Shown here piece after piece: positions 8,983 to 14,639 of a stretch of 14,639 nucleotides of DNA (its first letter is position 1; every line of letters starts with the position of its first letter). Position numbers and translations under genes: made by a program. Below the pieces are notes generated by a model. The model was not told the DNA's origin and searched no databases. It worked only from the letters and a program-made list of their open reading frames with translations. This stretch comes from Goniomonas avonlea (Eukaryota; Cryptophyceae; Goniomonadida; Goniomonadaceae), in contig QUTJ01031668.1 in NCBI GenBank assembly GCA_003573635.1, positions 1 through 14,639 on the forward strand, written 5' to 3'.

Positions 8983-9100
8983 CCGTGACCTGTCGTCCGA
9001 TCTTGGTGGAGTTTTGTTCGCCACACTCTTGTATCTACGGCACGTTGGCCCTCGCCTTTTCAGCGTTTCTCTCAGTCCAATCCGAGTGTCATGCTCGAGC

Positions 9101-9153
9101 GTGAGTGCCCAATGGCGTCCCCTGTACTCATTGACATTTCTTGGTTCTCCTAG
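9101..9153 (+). other. Candidate intron in the 3' untranslated region
   Basis: GTGAGT at 9101, a pyrimidine-rich stretch and CTCCTAG ending at 9153 define a 53-nt interval, the same size as the coding introns of this gene. It starts 118 nt after the stop codon. An upstream acceptor-like TTTCTCTCAG ends at 9075, so 9076-9100 could even be a small internal exon. Confidence 0.45.
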
Positions 9154-9261
9154 CGATTTGTCGCTAGCGACTGTACTCTATCTATCACTACGTTTCTGTG
9201 CACCGGTTGCCACTGTGGCCGCAACGGTCACTCGAATATTATAAACATGCAAGAAAACTTC

Positions 9262-9267
9262 AATAAA
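9262..9267 (+). terminator. Polyadenylation signal AATAAA
   Basis: The canonical hexamer lies 280 nt after the stop of the CCDC42/CFAP73-like gene, in the A-rich stretch CAATAAAGAAAGAAAAATAG. Confidence 0.55.
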
Positions 9268-9467
9268 GAAAGAAAAATAGACTGCGGCTTTCGGGGGGCC
9301 CACACCACTCATCTTGCTGAAACTCCGGAGCTGGCTCGCTGGCAGCCACAGATCCGTGCTAGCTCTGTACTAGCTCTGAGATCCGCAGGGATCGGAGGAT
9401 AGAAGAGCCTGGCTATGAACTGAATTTACTGGGTGCAATTTTCCAGTAAACCTTTAATTCCGAAGAG

Positions 9468-9473
9468 TTTATT
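9468..9473 (-). terminator. Polyadenylation signal AATAAA (minus strand)
   Basis: The plus strand reads TTTATT. The hexamer lies about 155 nt downstream of the TGA of the minus-strand WD40 gene, in a local AT-rich patch. Confidence 0.55.
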
Positions 9474-9627
9474 AAGATAATTGAGCATTATCATTAATAA
9501 AAGAGAGAGAGCATTCCACTCACCCAACCAATTGAGAGAGAGGGTACAGAGCAACCACACGAGCAGCATATCATGGGTCTGTCTCTTGTCTCTCTTGCCC
9601 GGTCGTGTCGTGTACACGTGTATTCAA

Positions 9628-12600
9628 TCACGGAATGGCACTCTCTTTCATGTCATCGTCCTCGTCCGATGGAAAATCAACTGGTGACTTGACGCGTCGC
9701 TTCTCATCACCATCAACATCACCCTCAGGGTCCTCTCCATCACCATCACCATCACCATCACCGCCACCATCAAAGTCCAGAGAGACCTCGTGATCAAGCT
9801 CCTCCTTCGCTTCCATCGCCAGCCGTGTTGACAGCTGTGCAGCGGCCTGTTGTGGTGGGGGTCACTGCCGCCTCATACTTATGTTGCTCAGGATGGTCTC
9901 CACAACGGTGCCAGACAAACTTCCAACTTCCGATCAGAAAAATGTGTCAATTGTGCACCAGATGAAGGTCGATGTGAGCGTAGCCGCATGCTAGTGCTGT
10001 GAGGGGGCATTGCAGTGCCTCCAGCTCCTGCTCCCTGAGGCATCGAAGGGCCGCACAGCCCATGCTCCCGCTGCCTCGGCTTTGCCTTGAGCGACCTCTC
10101 GATCCAAGAACTCATGCTTTTCGATTCAATTGCCCATCGCTATCTAAGTATCTGGTTGGAGCACACGCAAACGCGAATCCGTCGTACCTGGCCCAGGCCG
10201 TCGTCGCCCTCCTCCTCGAACGCCGCCATGTTCAAGGCAAACGCAGACTTGACTCCAATGGGCTGCACGTTGACAGAAAAACTGCCCATTCGACCAGGCG
10301 ACGACACCCCAAACACGCTCGCCAGTGGGGAACCTTGTTCCTCTTCTTGGACGTCACCAACAGGTTCACCGATTTCAATAACTGGTGGCACTGGAAGCGG
10401 CAGTTCGGTCCCTTGGTCTGTGGTGGCGTGAGAGGCACATGAGGTGCGGTGCGGCGTGTGATGTGGAGCGATGTGGTGGGTCGCGCCGTGCCGTTCGTGC
10501 AACAGGTGGAGGTGCAGGTGGAACAAGCAAGTGGAGGCGGTACAGGGGGGGGAGGTGGGGTGCGGCGTGGTGTGGTGTGACATGAGGGAGCGGAAGGGGT
10601 TCGCTTCCAGTGAGGTTTGAACGAGCCAGGGATACACGTGACGCACACACGCACACACAGAGAGATACGCACAGGTAGACACATGACAGGCAGAGATACG
10701 GACACAGACCACGAACACAGTGACCCACGGAGACATGGGACATAGGCACAGAGACCTCGGGCACAGAGACATAGACAGACACGGACGTACTTGACGGATC
10801 CGTGTTCAAGTCACCAGCGTTTGGTGTCTTCGCGGACGCACCCGTCCCCGTCCCCGCACCCGCACCCGCACCCGCACCCGCACCCGCACCCGCACCCGCA
10901 CCCGCACCCGCACCCGCACCCGCACCCGCACCCGCACCCGCACCCGCACCCGCAACCTCTGTCGCGCGCCCTGTGCTCTTCGCACTCGACGAGCGCCGGA
11001 CTGGAGTCTTCCCACTACTGGAGCGTCGTCCGATGGCAGCAGCACCAACGCCGTTGGCAGCAGCAATGGTTGCAGTCGAGCCCCCGGGGCCCTTGCCGCC
11101 CTGCCCACGGCCTGGTTTGTCTGGAGCGGCGAGTGAGTGTGGGGCCGCGTGTGAAGCCGTGGGTATTATTTGTTTGCTTGTTCGTGTGTCGCGGCGCCGT
11201 CTGCGCGAACGGCGCACACTTGTGGCACACTCGCTCGTTTCGCACGCTCCATGCGAGCGCGCTTGCCTGTGGTTTGATTGTAGAGGGAAAAGACGCAATG
11301 AGCCCTCGATCCCGGCTCTAGGCGACCTCGTGCCACATCTTCGCAACAGCCACAGAAACACCATGCGCGATCTATTGATTATGACAGATCTCCCCAAACG
11401 TAGACCCTACCCCAGATCAGCGACGGACGAGACCCACACACCACCAGGACAAACAAGTGCACGCACTGGCACTGGCGGCGGGAGGTTGCGCCGGGGCTGC
11501 ACCACGCGCCGCCTGCTCTTCACCCTCCTCCAAGGACGCAAGGTCTGCGGCCTCCGGGTCTGCTGGCTCTGGGCGTGCTCGCCGGTCCTGTGCCGGAAAT
11601 ATAAACTCCGGTGTAATCGATGCCTCAGGACACCCGTCATGAACCTCACCAACTCGGTAAACACACACCCACACACACCAACAACAAAAAACCCACGCAC
11701 GCACACACGCACGAGCGCACCGATTCAATTTGCAACTGGTCGCCTGGTTCGGTGGCGGATAACAACCCCGGACCCATTTCATCACTGGGTTCAGGGTCCC
11801 ATGGCGGCAGTACCGCGCTTGCCTGAGAGAAAGGCGGTTAGATTGTGCAAGGTCACTTCACGTTGCAGTCGACAAGTGAGTGAGAACTGCGTCTGTGGAG
11901 GACACGCTGACAAGTGAGTGACAAGTGAGTGACAAGCGCGTCTGGGGAGGACAGGCTGACAGGTGCGTGAGTCAGAAGTGCGTCTGTAGAGGAAACGCTG
12001 ATGCACGAGGTGTGAGACGCGGACAGGGGCAAGGGTGAGGAAGACAGGCTGACAATGAGAAAGGCGTCGGAGGGGACAGGGTGACAAGGCTGGCAGGGGT
12101 GCCTGCGACTCACCACGGACATAGTGTCCAGGTCAGGCGCGACACTCAAAGCCTTGCTGGGCTTGTCGTCGCTGTAGTCGCTCGGTGCGCTGCCATCCTC
12201 CGTGCTGTCCTCCGTGCTGTCCTCCGAGCCACTATCCTCCTCACTGCTAGTATCGTCACTCTCGTCTTCGCTTGCTTCCGCTTTAGTGGCCGCCTTGGTG
12301 TCACCCTTTTTCTTCTCCTCGGCGTTGTTATCATCAGCCTTGAGTGGAGTCTCGGGTTCGTTGTCGTCGTCGTCGTCAACGTCCTTGCCCTTCTTTCCCT
12401 TTTTCGTCTCCTCGGCTTTCTCCTTGGTCTTATCTGTCTTCCTTACGGGTCTGTCCTCGTCCTCGTCCTCGTCCTCCAGCTCTTCCCCCTTACCCTTCCT
12501 CTCCTTCTTCTTCCTCTTCACCTCCAACACTGCCTCCCCCTCCGCACCTTCCACTTTCCCATACCGCAACTCATATAACAGCAATTGCCCGTGCGAGTCC

Positions 12601-14639
12601 CCAGCAACCACGACCTGGTTGGCTGGAATGCTTCGAACACAGGTGTATGGATAGCTATTGTACAGTGTCGCCTCGATCTTCGCCCAGGGTTCTTCGGCAA
12701 GGAGGCGCCAGAATATTAACAAGTGGTCGGCGCCAACCGTCACAACGACTGTGCGTTGGCTCTCCCACAAAAACTGAACACCTGCGCGCGCGCGTGAACT
12801 CTCACTCGAGGCCCACTCCCACACCGTACACGCATCCTATCCTACCCGGTTCGGGACGCCTCTGGTCCCCGTTTTGTTTCATTCTTGAAACAACTTATGG
12901 TTTGCCGCCGTACACGCATCCTACACCAGACACACAACCACGCAAACACAGGCACAGACAGACACACAGAGACAGAGACAGGGACAGGGACAGGGACACA
13001 ATACTCCGACGCAACAAGGATCGAAAACAAGGATCGCACCCATGATCTCGCCGCTGTGTCCCTCCTTGAGAACGGAGTGAAGTGAGACCTGTCGTACATA
13101 GAGTATGAGGAGTCTGCTATCGCAGCTTCTGTCGGTTGGTGTGCTGACAGTAACACCAAGAGCTAGGGCACAGAGTGAGGTGAGACCTGTCGTGCGTGAT
13201 GGCACACCAGACGTGCAAATGTGGCTGCAAATGTGCGCGCGTCCCTGGAACAGGAGCATGGGATTACACACCAAGGATGTTGTGCGCGTGATGGCCCTGA
13301 GAACAGAGTGAAGTGCTCCCTCGTGTGATTGACAGGCAAAGGGTGCAAGTGCGTGCAGGCTGTTGCGCGGTCTACAAGCTGTTCCGGTGCGCTAGGCCTG
13401 CACCCGACTCTCGAAGCATTGCCCACCCCATGCGCGGCAAAGAGTGAGAGACTTGCCACCAACCTGTCCAAACGCGCCACTGCCTCCACCGACGTCGTAC
13501 ACGTTCACACACGAGGCGCCGCGGACTACAGTCGCCACATACCGTCCTCTGGGTGCCAGTTCAAAGCAGCGAAGGGTCTGCCGCATTGCGTGAGGCACAA
13601 CAAACCCGAACACCTTTTGAAACACGTCAAACCTAGAGATGCCGCATTGATGGCGGCCTCAAATTGTTCCTTGAGTCTTGACTACGTGTGCTAGCACTGG
13701 TCGGACAAGACGCCACGCTGACAGCTTTGAAGTTGCTGTCTCTGGACATATATCCCTCCCTCGCTCTCTCGCTCTCTCACTCCCTCTTGCGTGCGCCGCC
13801 GTGTTTGAGCCACGCACCGGAACCTCTGCCACAAAGCGCGGTCCGTCAGTCTTGTTGGCGGCCAGTTCCGCTTGTTCGTTGTACTCTTTGGTGGGCTGCA
13901 CGAGACATGGAAGGTGGTGATGCAGCAACAACTGTGTTGTGCCACGCAGTGTCCACAGAAGCAAGGTCGAGTCTGCTCTGGCTCCCACCACCATCGCGCC
14001 GTCGGCTGAAAATGAAACCTGCCAAACACAGTTCTCATCTCAATTTCTCCCCGTCCCACCGTCTCCCACTTCCACCTCTCCCTCGAGAGGCCTGCGCGTA
14101 CGAGAGATATGACAGCCAAACACAGTTCCCAACAGACCAACAGAGAGACAGAGAGACAAGGGGCAGAGATGGACAGACAAGGTGGACGGAGATGGTGACA
14201 GCGACACCGGCAGACAGGTGGCAGGCAGTGAGGAACAGATAAGGCAAATTTCGAGTGCCTCCTTGTGTCGTAAATGAGGACAGGTGATAGGTGACAGGTG
14301 ACAGTCTGTCGCACCTGTAGTATTCTCCTGAGAGAGGCTGACGGGAGGTCCTGCCCCTTTGGCAGACTCAACATGGCGACCAAAAGCAGCTTGTGGTCCC
14401 ATATTCTGACAGACCCATCTCGGCCGCCTGTGGCGACGTGCTGGCCTGAGATGTGCATGGCAATGGACTCCACGGCCCCGCGGTGCGCGTGAGTGCGCTT
14501 GCGCTCCACGCACTCGTCGTAGTTCAACTGACAGCCACGAGTTACGAGGCAGGATAGCATGGCGCGAGACGCCACCGGGGTCGGTACTCTCCCAGATTCA
14601 AGCAAAGTTTGCCGACGGGACTCCCTCCCTCTCTCTCTC
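9628..14639 (-). CDS. WD40-repeat protein with charged linker and acidic tail, nine exons, 5' end uncertain
   Basis: Exons in transcript order: edge (or ATG 14560)-14315, 14018-13818, 13577-13464, 12836-12114, 11822-11721, 11644-11467, 11120-10791, 10417-10188 and 9846-9628. Phases match at all eight junctions, giving about 780 residues from ATG 14560. Five WD40-like blades are visible: AVESIAMHISGQ..RIWD, VSFSADGAMVVG..LLLWTL, RCFELAPRGRY..VNVYDV, VQFLWESQ..LLIFWRL and ANQVVVAGDSHG..LLYEL. Seven are needed for a common propeller, so the gene probably continues upstream; the frame is open to the edge. After the blades come a long Lys/Asp/Glu/Ser stretch (about 12500-12150), a Pro/Glu-rich region, a basic Ser/Arg segment, a Gly-Ala repeat and an acidic tail with GDGDGD and DFPSDEDDD. 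WD40 proteins are scaffolds. The blade wording loosely recalls large cytoskeletal or centriolar WD proteins (WDR90, MAPKBP1 type), but I cannot assign a family. Confidence 0.7.
9737..9772. repeat. Coding CCATCA repeat (Gly-Asp on the minus strand)
   Basis: Four to five CCATCA-type units encode GDGDGDG in the acidic C-terminal tail of the WD40 protein. Confidence 0.8.
9847..10187 (-). other. Intron 8 of the WD40 gene
   Basis: A GTACGA donor follows GDDGLGQ at 10188 and a CAACAG acceptor ends at 9847, both phase 0. One frame inside is open for about 75 codons (9888-10115) without recognisable content; an alternative internal exon cannot be excluded. Confidence 0.5.
10418..10790 (-). other. Intron 7 of the WD40 gene, rich in CA/GACA and CACC motifs
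   Basis: GTACGT donor (10790) and CCACAG acceptor (10418), phase 1 on both sides. The plus strand carries CACACACGCACACACAGAGA- and GACACAGAC-type simple sequence. The apparent long frame through it is a readthrough. Confidence 0.6.
10855..10950. repeat. Hexanucleotide repeat (CGCACC)16, Gly-Ala coding
   Basis: Sixteen perfect units on the plus strand, preceded by two CGTCCC-type variants, lie inside exon 7 of the WD40 gene. On the coding minus strand they read GGTGCG, i.e. alternating Gly and Ala, and give regularly spaced GGG triplets (GGGTGC). The opposite strand reads as Pro-Ala, a shadow frame. Confidence 0.97.
11645..11720 (-). other. Intron 5 of the WD40 gene, (CA)n-rich
   Basis: A 76-nt interval with a GTGCGC donor and a GGTGAG acceptor, phase 0. 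On the plus strand it consists largely of CACACACC/CGCACGCACACACG simple sequence. The acceptor has little pyrimidine tract beyond the GT-rich run; an alternative acceptor (CTGAG) a few codons later keeps the frame. Confidence 0.5.
11871..12090. repeat. Degenerate minisatellite in intron 4 of the WD40 gene
   Basis: Units of roughly 35-50 bp share GCGTCTG.GGAGGACA.GCTGACA followed by AGTGAGTG. Nested short GTGACAAGTGA repeats occur near 11911-11935. The array fills most of the 291-nt intron 12113-11823. Confidence 0.75.
12837..13463 (-). other. Intron 3 of the WD40 gene (627 nt) with several repeat classes
   Basis: The GTTGGT donor follows GAFGQ at 13464; the acceptor ATAG precedes DACTVWEW at 12836, both phase 0. 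It contains a GACAGG/GACAGA microsatellite (about 12950-13000), two near-identical GTGA(A/G)GTGAGACCTGTCGT blocks (about 13076 and 13174) and a 16-bp duplication of the acceptor region. No convincing extra exon is seen. Confidence 0.55.
12950..13000. repeat. GACAGA/GGGACA microsatellite
   Basis: Simple sequence alternating GACACAGAGACA and GGGACA units on the plus strand, intronic. Confidence 0.9.
13578..13817 (-). other. Intron 2 of the WD40 gene with a polypurine stretch
   Basis: GTGCGT donor and GCGGCAG acceptor, phase 0 on both sides (240 nt). Joining here brings the third WD blade (TLRCFELAPRGRY) directly after FVAEVP. The minus strand carries a GAGAGAGCGAGAGAGCGAGG-type purine run at about 13758-13796. 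Confidence 0.6.
14019..14314 (-). other. Intron 1 of the visible WD40 exons
   Basis: GTGCGA donor and TTGGCAG acceptor, phase 0 (296 nt). It includes AGACAGAGAGACA-type simple sequence (about 14140-14220) and short GTGACAG repeats near its 5' end (14280-14302). Confidence 0.6.

Larger units (their letters stand above)
8983..9467. other. 3' region of the flagellar gene and convergent spacer
   Basis: This stretch follows the stop codon of the CCDC42/CFAP73-like gene. It contains a well-formed intron candidate (9101-9153), a plus-strand AATAAA (9262-9267) and a short CTAGCTCTG direct repeat near 9359-9378. The short open frames show no domain or codon pattern that would make them genes. Confidence 0.5.

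Noticed and set aside
10802-11917. Plus-strand 371-codon frame rich in Pro-Ala
   Set aside because: It is antisense to WD40 exons 5-7 and stays open because the CGCACC repeat is free of stops in all frames. The minus strand has phase-consistent exons; this frame has no domain.
12081-12654. Plus-strand Ser- and Leu/Val-rich frames
   Set aside because: They mirror the Lys/Asp/Glu/Ser linker of the WD40 gene on the opposite strand. The biased sequence lacks stop codons in several frames.
13691-14605. A single uninterrupted minus-strand frame through the first two WD40 exons
   Set aside because: Reading straight through loses the second blade; splicing from 14315 to 14018 restores VSFSADGAMVVG in phase. 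The interval between holds GACA-type simple sequence.
1-14639. A prokaryote-style gene cluster or defence system
   Set aside because: Introns, AATAAA signals, eukaryote-specific families and alternating single genes rule out an operonic system; no transposase, integrase or reverse transcriptase frame is seen.

Overview
The window looks like nuclear DNA of a unicellular eukaryote that builds, or descends from something that built, a motile flagellum. Genes are interrupted by GT-AG introns, start codons have no ribosome-binding sites, two AATAAA signals lie between a convergent gene pair, and one gene is a recognisable axonemal coiled-coil protein (CCDC42/CFAP73 family). A lineage cannot be fixed from sequence alone. 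Very short introns (42-59 nt in two genes), moderately GC-rich exons and abundant simple repeats would fit a zoosporic fungus, an apusomonad, a rhizarian or another flagellate.

Five protein-coding genes alternate strictly in orientation (-, +, -, +, -). (1) 104-2120 (-): the N-terminal two thirds of a long-chain acyl-CoA synthetase, running off the left edge. (2) 2309-3721 (+): an intronless F-box/kelch protein, head-to-head with gene 1 across an AT-rich 188-bp gap. (3) 4436-7584 (-): a large low-complexity protein with a B-box-like zinc finger and a long Gln/His tract, tail-to-tail with gene 2. (4) 7738-8982 (+): a five-exon CCDC42/CFAP73-like flagellar protein, head-to-head with gene 3 across 153 bp. 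(5) 9628 to the right edge (-): a nine-exon WD40 protein with a strongly charged middle, a Gly-Ala hexanucleotide repeat and an acidic tail, tail-to-tail with gene 4.

Repeats are concentrated in the longer introns (minisatellites and microsatellites) and in two coding tracts (CAG/CAA glutamine and GGGTGC glycine-alanine). All exon boundaries are read by eye from splice motifs, reading-frame phase and domain continuity; none has transcript support here. I see no prokaryotic operon, CRISPR array, transposon ORF, rRNA or tRNA. The genes do not form an obvious pathway. The items most worth a second look are the unassigned WD40 architecture, the B-box/polyQ protein, the repeat-driven splice-site duplications and the ultra-short intron candidates.
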